Source: Sipunculus nudus (taxonomy: Eukaryota; Annelida; Sipuncula; Golfingiida; Sipunculidae). From it: a stretch of DNA of 64,000 nt. Position 1 is the stretch's first letter. Each line of letters starts with the position of its first letter. Where the stretch lies: NCBI GenBank assembly GCA_026874595.1, contig CM049306.1, forward strand, positions 25,411,519 to 25,475,518, written 5' to 3'. Under the pieces are notes generated by a model. The model saw nothing but the letters and a program-made list of their open reading frames with translations, was not told where the DNA came from and ran no database searches. The translations under genes were made by a program, and so were the position numbers. Positions 11,029 through 21,090 of the stretch are shown in pieces.

Positions 11029-11605
11029 TTAATATCCTACACTGGATACATAAATATAAATGACGACACACAAAATAAAAGCATGTCTATCAGAACAGCC
11101 CCGTCCCCGCTGCTCTACGTGGAGCCCGTACCCCGCGCATGACCCCTCCGAAACTGATGACCTAATAACACTTACAGTCAACAGCTTGTCCAGATGTTTT
11201 TTGCTCCTCGCCCTCAAAACCTAACAGAGTTCTTCTTGTGCGTTCCCGTAAGGGCGGAGCACTTCCGGTGTCAATCCTATGCTGTATTCCCTTCATGCAA
11301 TCCAAATCAAGATCACGAGATGTAAATACATCTTAGTAACTCCCCAAGACTCGTCAACTGAGACTCTAGCTGTCAGCTTCTGTGTTTTCAAACAAGGCAA
11401 CTAGGTGCTGCGGCATTCCTGTCGTAACCTCGAACAGTCTATCCTGTAGTTCACCTCCAGAACTGTTACCGACCGGTGAACTGATACTCCCTGTGTCAGC
11501 TCCTATACATGCTTCTCTGGAGCACGACTCCACTAATCCGCAAACTGATGGCTCTGTGGGTAGATATCCATTCCGCAACCGGGCCTGCAACGTCTTCTTG
11601 GACAA
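11029..11605 (-). pseudogene. Pre-RT and N-terminal reverse transcriptase fragment
   Basis: The minus strand shows MPQHLVALFENTEADS (to 11,366), resembling the PxHLxxLxxxS stretch before gypsy RT. After stops comes QDVF-like sequence (YxDVFTSRD), then QHRIDTGSAPPLRERTRRT (QHRIDTG at 11,264-11,284), the classic RT entry motif. In a further frame HLDKLLTVSVIRSSVSE resembles the hL..mL..GVI.PS.S..A segment. At least two frame changes and several stops are present. Homology ends near 11,080, well before the YxDD catalytic motif, so no active site survives. Confidence 0.75.
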
Positions 11606-11617
11606 CAGATAGCCTCA

Positions 11618-11998
11618 CTACAGGTGACACAACGGCTTGGGGGAATCTACAACATCCATCTTAGATGACACTCCAGTCACTTCCTTGAGCAAAGGCACAG
11701 CATCCATCTCAGATGCTTCTCCTGAAGTGCTGTTAGGCAAGCTTACGACACCCATCTCAGATGCCACCTCAGTAACTTCCTTGGGTACAACCACAGCATC
11801 CATCTCAGATGCTGCCCCGAAGACTTCATTATTCCTGAGAATAACAGCGTTTTCCTGACTATTGTTCACATTAACATACCCATTACTCAAAGTTACTGTA
11901 GCTGCCGCCAACAATCCCCTTTGACTTAACCACGGCTCTATCACGAAGCTTGGTTTCCCCACCGTAGCATCTTGTACCGACACCGGAACGGCTGCCAC
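11618..11998 (-). pseudogene. Linker region between protease and RT of the retroelement
   Basis: A 126-codon open stretch contains internal near-repeats of the pattern (A/G)SEMDAV..(L/V)PKEVT (at least four, ~25 residues apart). It ends with a segment (VILRNNEVFGAASEM) reminiscent of the region between retropepsin and RT. The internal duplication is unusual for this linker. Placement between the two domains is seen directly; its role is unknown. Confidence 0.45.
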
Positions 11999-12207
11999 CG
12001 AAATGGCCGGAATAACACTTCTTTAGCCACCACCACTCTATAAATAGGATAGCTAACACCATCTAATCCTCTCTTGATCGTTGCATTAATCGGTCTACCA
12101 TCCATGGTTTTCTCACCAGTTGCAAAGTCTATGACACACTTCTTGTCACATAAAAACCGAGCCCTAGCAGAACAAGATCGGGGGTTTCCAAGTATGTACC
12201 GAATTTC

Positions 12208-12843
12208 CTAACTTGATGGAAATGCCTTCCCTTTTACAGCTGGAACTTTTTCTTCCTGGTCTCCGATACCCTTAAGGATCACCTTTTTGGCTTCCAGCTC
12301 TTCAAAAGATTCCCCCAATACTCGTGGGCTCACCACTGTTACCTGAGCCGCACTGCCGACAATGGCTTCACTCTCCCGACCATTAACGACAATCGGTACC
12401 ACTAGACTTAGTCCCGTGCACCTCCTGATGTGTATTACATCACTGTCCTCCTGAACCAGGGGCTCCTCAGAATGATAACTACTTATCGATTGTTGATCTA
12501 TTGACATAGCTCCTTCTGGAGCTATTTGTTCCTTGACATCTGGAATCACACCAGAACTATTTTGGCAATTTTCTTCTACATTGCCACTTCCATTAAATCT
12601 TCCGGTTTCTTGATTAGGCATACTGGAAAAACCTGAATCCGCTTGCATATCTGGTACGCAGTTACTTAAAACAACATTGCAGCCACAATCATCGGAAACA
12701 CATGGCTGACTCTCATTACTTACATTAGCACTATGTACTGCTGATTCAACCTTTCCCTGTTGGCCTGTCTGTTCATTCGAGAAATGGCCACCTGCCTCGA
12801 CCCTTACGAGTTTAAAGGCTGTTGCTGACCTTCTGGTGGGCAC
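12208..12843 (-). pseudogene. Retropepsin-like protease region with lost active site
   Basis: In this 211-codon open stretch the last third (from about residue 145) reads VVPIVVNGRESEAIVGSAAQ, then VTVVSPRVL and later LKGIGDQE. This aligns with the retropepsin pattern LVDTGAQVTVIS followed by a flap and a hydrophobic-G motif. The catalytic DTG triplet is replaced by GSA (codons at 12,350-12,358), so no protease activity is expected. The N-terminal two-thirds is polar and low in hydrophobics. Confidence 0.7.
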
Positions 12844-12849
12844 TGTTTA

Positions 12850-15252
12850 CCGCTAGCGGTTCCAACAGTACCAGCTACTGTTTCAGCAGCCCTCGGCTGC
12901 CGGGTAGGGCAATCCCGTGCGAAGTGACCAGTCTTACGACATTTAAACAGAGTTTGATTGCGAACTCTACCAGCATTCTGTTGGAAATGCTAACCACTCT
13001 GCCTGGTTTCTCTTCTGGTCGTAGACGGACTTGTGACTTGACCTATATGCCGTGTCAACTTCTCTAATGACTTGACCATGGCCTCCATAGATTTCTCTAT
13101 GGAATCACCCATCTTCTTGCCCATTTTTCCATTTGTTTGGTCAGAATGTCTACTGTTGTCAGTGGTTCCTTGGTAGGCAGTGGACGCTGAGCTGCTTGGT
13201 CTGGTTCGCCGTCATTGCCAGTCTCACTGCAAGCTCCATCCGACAACTGCACATGTCTCACAGCTACATTGCTTCTGGTATTCCCAAACATTATGTGCTT
13301 ATTTTTTTATGTATTCTTTCACATATTTGGCCGCTTTCCTGACATTCCTGGGATTTTTATCTAAAGCTGCCTTCGCTGCATTCTTGTCGTGGATCCCCTA
13401 AAAAAAAAGTCGATAACCAACTGTTCACGAACCTCTTCATTTGCCGTAGCCGGAAGTCCATTTTTGACCTCAAAGTATACTTCCTGGGGGAATTCCTCTA
13501 GGCTCTCATTGTCTAGCTGGCGGAGATGCTACAGCTGTCCTCTCACTGTGCGTTGCTCATCTTTCACGCAAAATCTCCTTTCCAGGCTTTTGGTAAGTTT
13601 GGCATAACTATGACCAATTCCTATATCTCAGACAAACTTTAGGGCTTGGACTGTCAGACAATCGATAAGTTTCTCCACACATTTACTATCAGACCAAAGA
13701 TACCTATTTCCTAGTCTCTCAAACTGATCAATAAATGTGTACCAGTCCTCCACACCGCTTAATGTTGGCATCCTGGCAGAGACTAGGGACCTGCGTCTTC
13801 TAGAGTGGCATCTTTGGTGATCCACGATTCCCAGAGAGCTGAAAACGGTTACCCACATGAGAATCGCTATCATACTCTGACGACACACTAGATTCACTGC
13901 TGATAATGCATGACGACCCATCAGAGCTGTCAGGCAATTCATGCCGCTGCTGATGCCTCCTTTCCCATCTCTCATAATTATGTTCCCTGGTGGGCCGCCC
14001 ATAGTCATGTTCCTCCTTGACATCCGCTTTGGCCAATGACTGCCCTGATTGCCACAGGGCCAATGAGTAGCACTGGCGCTGGCTCCTTGATGATCCCTAG
14101 AGTGCCATGAACTATCACTATCATCACAAGAGAGACTGGCCTCCGTTGGTCTGAACTGCCGTCTCTCGGATCCTTTGAGGATAGATCATGATGGTTTCCG
14201 GTACGCCACTCAGCGACTATTCTAGGGGGATTCTGTCTACGGACACTTGATTGCGGCTGCAGGTGACCTTTCTTGATGGATGTCAATAGTGCTGTTACAG
14301 AATTAACCAAAGGGGTAGCCTCAGTATGTGTCGGCTCGTGTAGGGCAGCTACTTGGCAGGGCGGAGTGGATCTTACCTCTTGTACCAGTGGCGCCACCTG
14401 TGGCGGCGGTATCTGCTTGGTAGGTCGAGGGTCCATGCGGGTTGCAGTATTGGTTGCATGATCTGATACAAGGTTGGCAGGGTAATGCCTATCCTTGGAA
14501 TTTCCCCTAAAATTTACTCCCATACATACTTCTGATTCAAGGACAGGTATCTGTGGGCATACACTATTTGATGGGATTTGGTCTTGCTGGCACATAACAT
14601 TATCATGAATTGCTAACCTGTCATGTCGGTTTCTCTCGACAAATTATACCTCTGGCATTCAGCATTTGAATAAACTGCAAGAAGGTCAAGGTCATCATCA
14701 GAAATAACAGGGCCTTGCCCATTGTTAGGGCGGTTAGAAGCATCACAGCCATAGGGCAAAACTGGATCAAGATCAGAGTCAATTGGCGGTACTCTGAGTG
14801 GGGCCAAATTGGTATTACTGGATGGAGAGGCATTGTCAGGTAAAACAGACTTACCTGCCACTGTTCTCCCAGTATCTTTAAGCACATTAGATGTGGAACC
14901 CGCTCCAGTGACACTTTGCTGTGATGCCCCCCTTAGGACATTAGGGCATGATGATACAGCTGGAAACTTGCTGAATGTCAGGGCGTTAGCAACAAAATTG
15001 GAACGTGCTAGTACTGGGCTACTCTGGGCCAGAACAGGATGGGATGCAGCACAGAGTGAGAAATTAAAAAAACATCCGAAGATAATTATTCCTGCCAGGA
15101 CTGGGAAGATCTACCCAAAATACACATATAAACCTAGGTTGTTCAGTCCGTAGGCCCACTATTGCTCGGGCTACAAATTCTGGGAATAGATAGGGATTTG
15201 CCTTCATCAAGTCAGCTGTAGTAGCTGTGCTTAGATCAATCACGTGAGACAT
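12850..15252 (-). pseudogene. Gag-like region of the retroelement, several frameshifts
   Basis: On the minus strand an initiating MSHVIDLSTATTADLMKANP begins at 15,252. Proline-rich stretches follow (14,885-14,613; 14,595-14,005). A capsid-like block then ends in PTLSGVEDWYTFIDQFERL and GNRYLWSDSKCVEKLIDCLT (to ~13,630), typical of Ty3/gypsy Gag. The next frame continues with SYAKLTKSLERRF and then the ORF at 13,291-13,097. No single frame stays open, so it is a pseudogene. No joined reading is given here. Confidence 0.75.
12909..12941 (-). other. Degenerate CCHC zinc knuckle
   Basis: The minus strand reads CRKTGHFARDC, the last three ligands (C, H, C) of a CX2CX4HX4C nucleocapsid knuckle. 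The preceding residues are LFK, so the first cysteine is replaced by leucine and metal binding should be impaired. Confidence 0.7.
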
Positions 15253-15510
15253 AATTATCTCTAATGATCAAGGTCAAAACATGCAAAATTTACAAACAAC
15301 TATGTTAGCAATAAGTAGATCACTACTTCAGCATGCAATGCAGGTACATGCAGAACACAAATCTGATGTAAATTAACAGTACAGCTATACTCATTTACAT
15401 CAAAGTTCAGTAAATAGTTAAATACACATCTTAAATATTCATCTCAAATCCATATAGGCATTATCTTATAGTAAAAACAAAGTATTTCTATTCATATTAG
15501 CCGTGACAAA

Positions 15511-15543
15511 CACGACTCAGTTAGGACCCCCTACTGAGTCGTG
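15511..15543. other. 11-bp stem hairpin in the retroelement leader
   Basis: CACGACTCAGT pairs with ACTGAGTCGTG around an 11-base loop. It lies between primer site and Gag start, where retroelement packaging or dimerisation signals usually lie. That role is inference only. Confidence 0.4.
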
Positions 15544-16934
15544 ACACAAGCCAAATTGAGAACCGCCCTGCAAGTCCACGCCACGATTTATAACCGTATC
15601 TCCGCATACAGTCAACAGGCAGACCGCAGGCAGAAATCTCCCATGCCTGCAGAACAATATACGAATATATTGGGTTATAACGGAATATTTCACACACATG
15701 GTAGGTGTCGTTGGAGAGATAAGAAACTTATTAAAAGGTCTAGTGTGTTTATGTGAAGTAACACGATACTTGTAAGCAACGAGGCGTTGTCAAAAATGAC
15801 GAAAATATTTGCATCCTCATGGTGTCTTATAATGCGATCCTCAGAGTTAGATGTCCAGGCACTCTGGCAAGCCAGTGAGGGCCGATCTGGCGCAATATTC
15901 ATATGTACTTGTACTGTCAACAAATTAACCTAAATCCCCTGGTTAATTAAATACAATGTACTTGTCCCAAGAAAAACTAGCAATAATACTATTACACACG
16001 GTAGTAACTGTTTATACACGTGAAATGACTATTTCACAAAGTCGCAGCGAAATACATGCATTCTATAGTTAAACCATCTCAGGGTTAGAATTGTGCGACC
16101 ATGCTGCCATCTGGTGGTATGCCCAGGTACGATTTCACGCCAGCTAGTCTGGCCGGTGACCTCTGGTGAACATGCAGGACGCTTGAAACTTTCTGGATAC
16201 TTTCGAGAAATCACTACACCCCGGGTGTAAAATCGCTTTTACTTAAAAAGCATCAAGCTAACATCCAGATCACTCCTTTATAAACAAAAGGGGAATGGCA
16301 CCGAAAGACCGAGACAATCGAACCTGTCACCACTAATAAAACGGGCACGGACCTAGCCCTAGCTCCCGTGCTCTTTTAACGCTGTGCGAGCGCCGTAGAA
16401 GATGATATGAGGAAACTGGAGACAATCCACATGACAATTAAATTCTGATATTTCGTCTGAAAATGTCGTATTCGATATGAATTAAAGATATTCTTATCAA
16501 ATGCGCATATAACATACCACTTAGACTGTGTCTGTCCTCTTTAAATGTTGATATTTGGAGAATATAAATTGTCCTAATAAACGGTGATACGCGGGGAACG
16601 ATGTCTGCTCCGGGTTTTCCCCCAGCCATGGCCGGCCGGCAGCCGCCTGTGTAACCAGTGGTAACGGGCCGTGTTGGCTCTGCGAGCAAAGGTCACGCAG
16701 TTCATTGTTTCAGATTCTAAGACAGTTCCAAACGCCAGGGTTGCAAAGTTTTAAAAGTGAGTCTTGTTTACATACAAAAACATAATATTTAGCTGAATTT
16801 CTTGGTCATTCGAATAAAGTATTATATCTTCTTTAGATTACTTAAAGTTCCCTAGTCATAAACGCAGTTTTAGATTTTACACATTTTTTCCCGGCAAGGG
16901 TTTTAAGTTCTCCAGTTTACTCTTAAGCTTTTTA

Positions 16935-16968
16935 TGCGGCGGTATCCAGGATCCTGGATATCGTCGCA
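16935..16968. other. 17-bp stem palindrome in the retroelement leader
   Basis: A self-complementary stretch is centred on GGATCC, with arms TGCGGCGGTATCCAGG and its near complement. All 17 pairs form if two G-T wobbles are counted. There is no loop, so it would form a cruciform or an RNA hairpin. It lies ~150 bases downstream of the primer-binding site in the element's direction. Confidence 0.45.
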
Positions 16969-17115
16969 TTTAATGCAGTTAGCACGGACCGTGAAAAACA
17001 ATGCCTCAATTGGAATTTTCACATAAAGCAAGATGGCCGCTGGCAAATCGCTCGGGGGAACCGAGTTAAAAAAAAAAAACTGAATTTTTACGTTGAAGGC
17101 CAGTTAATGTAGGTT

Positions 17116-17133
17116 GCCCCACGTTAGGCGCCA
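17116..17133 (-). other. Primer-binding site, tRNA-Lys type
   Basis: TGGCGCCTAACGTGGGGC on the minus strand differs at one position from the sequence complementary to the 3' end of tRNA-Lys1,2 used by many retroelements. It lies five bases after the LTR end CCTACA. A short duplication (CCTACATTAACTGGC) follows at ~17,099-17,113. Confidence 0.8.
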
Positions 17134-17138
17134 GTTAA

Positions 17139-17213
17139 TGTAGGCTTTATCTTCGTCAACTATACAAGGGCATGTAACTTATCTCTCGCTCTTACACAGC
17201 ACGGGACCTGATT
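17139..17213 (-). repeat. Truncated 5' LTR
   Basis: This is homologous to 10,646-10,750 of the 3' LTR, lacking an internal ~30-base segment that includes the TATA box. Similarity stops after ACGGGACCTGAT, so the U3 part is missing. Beyond it (17,221-17,275) lies a separate inverted pair CCCAAGACGT/ACGTCTTGGG. Confidence 0.7.
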
Positions 17214-17275
17214 GTCTCGTCCCAAGACGTGTGATTCCGATCCGCTCTGCTCCTCTCCGTCAACAACGTCTTGGG

Positions 17276-17885
17276 ATCGACCCTTAGGAAAACGCCTAGT
17301 AAGGTTCCAAATAGGAGACCACTTTGGAATCGTAAAAGTGACATTTTAAGCGGTGTCATCATAAAATGATTACCCTTTTGTTGTCTTTGGATGTTTTATG
17401 AAACTTCTACAAAGTTGTGGCACCAAAATAATGCTCAATTGCCCTACTTATCCATAATTTTGCCAGGAGCTGTTGTGTTTACATAGAGAACAAGCCGCCA
17501 TGGTTACATGAGTGTCCCACAGTCCTTTGCAACGGGATTTAAACTGGGAAACCGCCCTGACCTTATCGCTGTTTGAACTAGAACAAGGCCTACAGGCCTA
17601 ATGCGAACCTGTGCAATGAGATTACACCAGGTATAATGCTTCAATGCTGGACCATTACTTTTCAAGAACATGTGTAACATGTGTAACAATGCAAGTACTA
17701 ATCACTTAGAACAAGAAACAATTGAACAAGCATCACTGCTGAAAATCTAGCATGGGTGCACACAACCCAAAACCTAGAATATAGGTTGTCAACAAGCGAC
17801 TACTTGTATCCGCCAAAATCAGAGTGGGACGGGTGAAGTGAGACATGGACTGAGTGGCATGGGGAAATAGAGTGAGGCGTGTTGC
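17276..17885. other. Intergenic, nothing recognised
   Basis: Only short ORFs (up to 80 codons) and no repeat structure that I can identify. It leads into the satellite array. Confidence 0.4.
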
Positions 17886-17889
17886 ATAA

Positions 17890-18890
17890 TAGCCTGGATG
17901 TCTGCAGCCGAAATGTGTATGTCGGTTGTGCCACCTACCACAAAATCCAGAAAGCTGTCCAAGATGTATAAACATGCAAAATTTAAGGCAGACAAGTCAA
18001 ACCACTACTGAGATATGAGTGATTTTATCCCACGGCAGACAAACAGACAGACGCTGGGCAAAAAATGGTGGCAGGTGGCGCCATCACTTTCGTGTATGAT
18101 TCAGAGCTATGTGAGATCTATATACATGCAAAATTCCAGGGGGATATGTCAAACCAGTCCTGAAATATAAGCCTGAATGTCTGCAGTGTATACATAAATG
18201 TAGGTGGCGCCACCTGCCACAAAATCGAGAAAGCTAACCAAGATGTATAAACATGCAAAATTTTAGGCAGATAAGTCAAACCACTACTGAGATATGAGTG
18301 TTTTTAGCCCACGGCAGACAAACATACGGACGCTGTGCAAAAATGATGGAAGGTGGCGCCACAAATTTTGTGTATGATAAAGAGCTATGTGAGATCTATA
18401 AACATAAAAAAATTTTGCCCAATCGGTCAAATGGTTCTAGAGATATAAGCTTGGATGTCTGCAGCGTAAATTTGAATGTAGGTGGCGCCACCTGCCATAA
18501 AATCAAGAAAGCTGTCAAGGATGTATAAACCCTGCAAAATTTCAGGTGGATAAGTCAAACCACTGCCGAGATATGAGTTATTTTTTCCCAAGGCAGATGA
18601 ACAGATGGACGCTGTGCAAAAAATACTTGCAGGTGGCGCCAGCAGTTTTGCGTATGATAAAGAGCTATGGGAGATCTATACACGTGCAAAATTTTGGCCC
18701 AACTGGTAAAACGGTTCCCGAGATATGAGCTTGGATGTCTGCAGCTTAAACGTGATGTAGGTGGCGCCACCTTCATAAAATCAAGAAAGCTGTCCAAGAT
18801 GTATACACATGCAAAATTTCAGGTCGATAAGTCCAACCAATGCAGAGATATGAGTGTTTTTTATCCCTAGGCAGATGATGTGCAAAAATC
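17890..18890 (+). repeat. 279-bp dimeric satellite, about 3.5 copies
   Basis: The anchor AAGTCAAACCA..GAGATATGAGTG recurs at 17,994, 18,273, 18,552 and 18,829, a period of 277-279 bases. Each unit consists of two related halves that both end in an ACATGCAAAATTT..GGC.GATAAGTCAAACC-like segment, so the repeat is a dimer. The perfect palindrome AGGTGGCGCCACCT occurs once per unit (18,202-18,215; 18,480-18,493; 18,759-18,772), and the other half carries GCAGGTGGCGCCA. Short ORFs inside come from the repeat, not from a gene. Confidence 0.9.
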
Positions 18891-19215
18891 TAAGAAAATG
18901 CAGTCAAAAAAAAAAAACAAATGATGACTTATGACTGATTATTTGCAAATAATATGGTGATGCTAGCTCCTGCCATTTTTAAGGTAGGTATGGTTAACTA
19001 GAGACGATGCACGACGCACTGACGCACGATGGACGATGCAGCAACATTGCATAAGCTCACAGGTTCGCTAAAAATCCGATAATTTTTTAGATAACTTATC
19101 TTTTTGCAAAAAAAATTGGTGATGCTAGCTCCTGCCCTTTTTTAGGTAGCTATGACGGACGACGGAAGACGGACGACGCCACACCGTTGCATAAGCTCAC
19201 AGATTTGCTAAAAAT
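18890..19215 (+). repeat. Two copies of a dispersed repeat ending in AAGCTCACAGGTTCGCTAAA
   Basis: TCTAAGAAAATGCAGT, an A-run, ATTTGCAAAT and GGTGATGCTAGCTCCTGCC lead into a GAC-rich run (GACGATGCACGACGC). The copy closes with ATAAGCTCACAGGTTCGC, then TAAAAA. A second, partial copy follows at ~19,105-19,215. A related copy lies at 19,908-20,106, and the closing motif appears inverted near 22,526-22,560. Members abut the satellite array. Confidence 0.7.
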
Positions 19216-19590
19216 GCAAACCAAGTTTTTTTTCAAACAGCTGAAAGACATAGTTCCAATAATCTGGGAATTCTGCGTGTCTAGACGTCTGGACGCTTTG
19301 TCTAGACACCCGCCAGAGCCAGGTCAGTTGCCATGGTGATGTCTGGACCCCACCTGGTTGTACTGAGTGACCTCTTGACTTGGCTGCTGAAACTCAGCAT
19401 GTTGTCAAATCTGTTTTCAAACACAGAAAGCTTTTTTCAATTGGCTACAATGCTTTTTTAAAGCTGTATTTACCCGATCTATTCTTATAAAACTGTCAGA
19501 ACCCTACCATAGAATAATTCTTGTAAAGTTTAAACCAGTCAGCTTAACAGTTTCATCATAAATCAGTGTATAAGCTCGAAGAGTTTAAAA
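19216..19590. other. Intergenic, nothing recognised
   Basis: There is no gene. A short inverted pair TCTAGACG/CGTCTAGA-like sequence occurs near 19,280-19,310. Confidence 0.3.
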
Positions 19591-19599
19591 TTACATTTT

Positions 19600-20106
19600 C
19601 GCTTGTAAAAAACAGACCAATGTAGGTGGCGTCACCAATACCTCAATTTCAGATATGACATATGTGACAAACATTGGTATAAAATTGGGTGATAATAGCT
19701 CTAGCCGTTTTGAGATTTTAATTTTAGTGTGCATTTTTGGACAGATGACTAAGTTCAACCTCCTGTAACTCTGCAAAAATCTCCGAACTGGAACCATTCG
19801 AACAAAATTGAGAGAGATTGTTCCAGGGATCATTTCTGTGAAATATTGGAAAATTTGGTTTGACAGTTTCGGAGAAGAAGGTTTTTAAAGCTTTTTTTAG
19901 CTTTTCCCCCTATAAAATCTAAGAAAATGCAGTTAAAAAAAATAAACAAAATCCAATAGAGTTTTTCAGAAGACTGATTATTTGCAAAATATTTGGTGAT
20001 GCTAGCTCCTGCTGTTTTTGAGATAGATATGGTTAACGTACAGACGACGCACGGCGTACGACGGAGGACGCCGTACCATCGCATAAGCTCACAGGTTCGC
20101 TAAAAA
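19600..20106 (+). repeat. Dispersed repeat, longer member of the same family
   Basis: It begins with ATGTAGGTGGCGTCACC, related to the satellite palindrome. It runs through a GGTGATAATAGCTC.. segment and then repeats the order TCTAAGAAAATGCAGT, ATTTGCAAA, GGTGATGCTAGCTCCTGC, a GACGACGCACGGCG-type run and AAGCTCACAGGTTCGCTAAA (ending ~20,106). The 80-84 codon minus-strand ORFs here are repeat-internal. Confidence 0.65.
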
Positions 20107-20360
20107 GCGGGCGATGACAGATGTTGGTGCAAGGTACAGGTCGATTAACGTCCGCTCATTACAATTTATGTTTAAATCACCGCGAGCTTAACAAGGATCG
20201 TTAGGGATAATGTTTTATTAATATATTAAGGTAAAAACGTGGTAAAGTTGCCAGAAAATCCCATTTACTACCAAAGACACGAACGGATATATTTTGGCGT
20301 GTACATTATATCCGTTTTTAGAGTCTTTTTGGTGCCTTCTACCAGTGTGGATTCCGCAAC

Positions 20361-20416
20361 AAGGGACCCGATGACACGCAACCTTGCACGGGGAACTTGT
20401 GGGTCCTCTTGCGTTC

Positions 20417-20457
<41 letters not shown>

Positions 20458-20564
20458 CTCGTTCTCAGGTCCGTCTTCACGGACCACGGACACTATGGCA
20501 ACCAGAAGTTACAAGATGCCCCAGGCATCCTACACATCGTAGGCCTACATGCAAATCCCCAACA
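20361..20564 (-). repeat. LTR fragment with internal (TC)n expansion
   Basis: This matches the U3 side of the LTR at 10,744-10,899: GATGACACGCAACCTTGCACGG at one end, TCTCGCCTCG and GGACCACGG in the middle, and CATGCAAATCCCCAACA at the other, so the minus strand starts TGTTGGGG. A (TC)n tract at about 20,416-20,455 has expanded where the other copy has only TTCTCTCTCGCC. The R/U5 side is missing. Confidence 0.75.
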
Positions 20565-20685
20565 CAAGTTTCAGAGAACTGAAAAAAATTGAAACACTTT
20601 TTGTAATCTGTATTTAAACATGTATATTTTTGTGAAAATGAAATATTTTATGATGACATTTTAAAATCATCTATATATCCAGATT

Positions 20686-20845
20686 GTTACGGGGTGACAT
20701 AAAAGCGGAGCGAACTGGCTCGCTAGTGAAGCTTGCTTTTCTAGCGAAACCGGATGGTACGCCAGACTTGTGCCCCACCGTAAAGGGTGCGAATCCCGGA
20801 TCGGCCCAGTATTTTCCCCTGAAATATTTGTCTTCGTAACAAATA
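20686..20845 (+). repeat. tRNA-derived SINE-like unit, copy 1
   Basis: GTTACGGGGTGACATAAAAG opens the unit. GGTGCGAATCCCGGATCGG follows, a one-base variant of the pol III B box GGTTCGAATCC, then CCAGTATTT..CCCTGA and TTTGTCTTCGTAACAAA. The unit carries an extra GCTCGCTAGTGAAGC..CTAGCGA hairpin relative to copy 2. Confidence 0.6.
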
Positions 20846-20960
20846 CGGGATCGTCCAAAGTGACGGTAAACTTTGTGGCCCAGGGAATAAGCTCACCAAA
20901 GTGTGACTCCTGGGATAATTAGTCTTGTTCTGATAGCAGAACGCTCTTAAAAGGGGATGT

Positions 20961-21090
20961 GTTACGGGGTGACCTAAAAGCGGACTGAACTGTCAGGTTG
21001 GTACGCCGGATATGTGCGCCACCGACACGGGTTCGAATCCCGGATCGGTCCAGTATTTCCCCCTGAGCAATTTGTCTTCGTAACAAAATG
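20961..21090 (+). repeat. tRNA-derived SINE-like unit, copy 2, tRNA-like fold
   Basis: The opening GTTACGGGGTGAC matches copy 1. The stretch from GGACTGA (20,991) to TCGGTCCA (~21,052) can close a 7-bp acceptor-like stem. GGGTTCGAATCCCG forms a T arm with a perfect B box, and an AGGTTGGTA D-loop-like sequence is present. The anticodon arm is not convincing, so a SINE head is more likely than a working tRNA gene. The unit ends in TTTGTCTTCGTAACAAA as copy 1 does. Confidence 0.6.

Larger units (their letters stand above)
10646..17213 (-). mobile_element. Decayed Ty3/gypsy-type LTR retrotransposon
   Basis: Read on the minus strand, the order is: truncated 5' LTR (17,213-17,139), primer-binding site (17,133-17,116), ~1.9 kb leader, Gag-like region, zinc knuckle, degenerate retropepsin, start of reverse transcriptase, a deletion, polypurine tract, then 3' LTR (10,899-10,646). 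The pre-RT motif QHRIDTG, the Gag motif with DWYTF..QFE..GNRY and the Gag-PR-RT order are those of Ty3/gypsy elements. Stops and frameshifts interrupt every domain. RNase H, integrase and most of RT are absent. It is inactive. Confidence 0.88.

Noticed and set aside
20397-20480. Arg/Glu-repeat proteins (RERERER) across the TC tract
   Set aside because: Translation of (TC)n/(GA)n simple sequence in the LTR fragment.
20991-21052. Functional tRNA gene
   Set aside because: The acceptor and T arms look good, but the anticodon arm is not credible and a sister copy with shared flanks exists, so a SINE is the better call.
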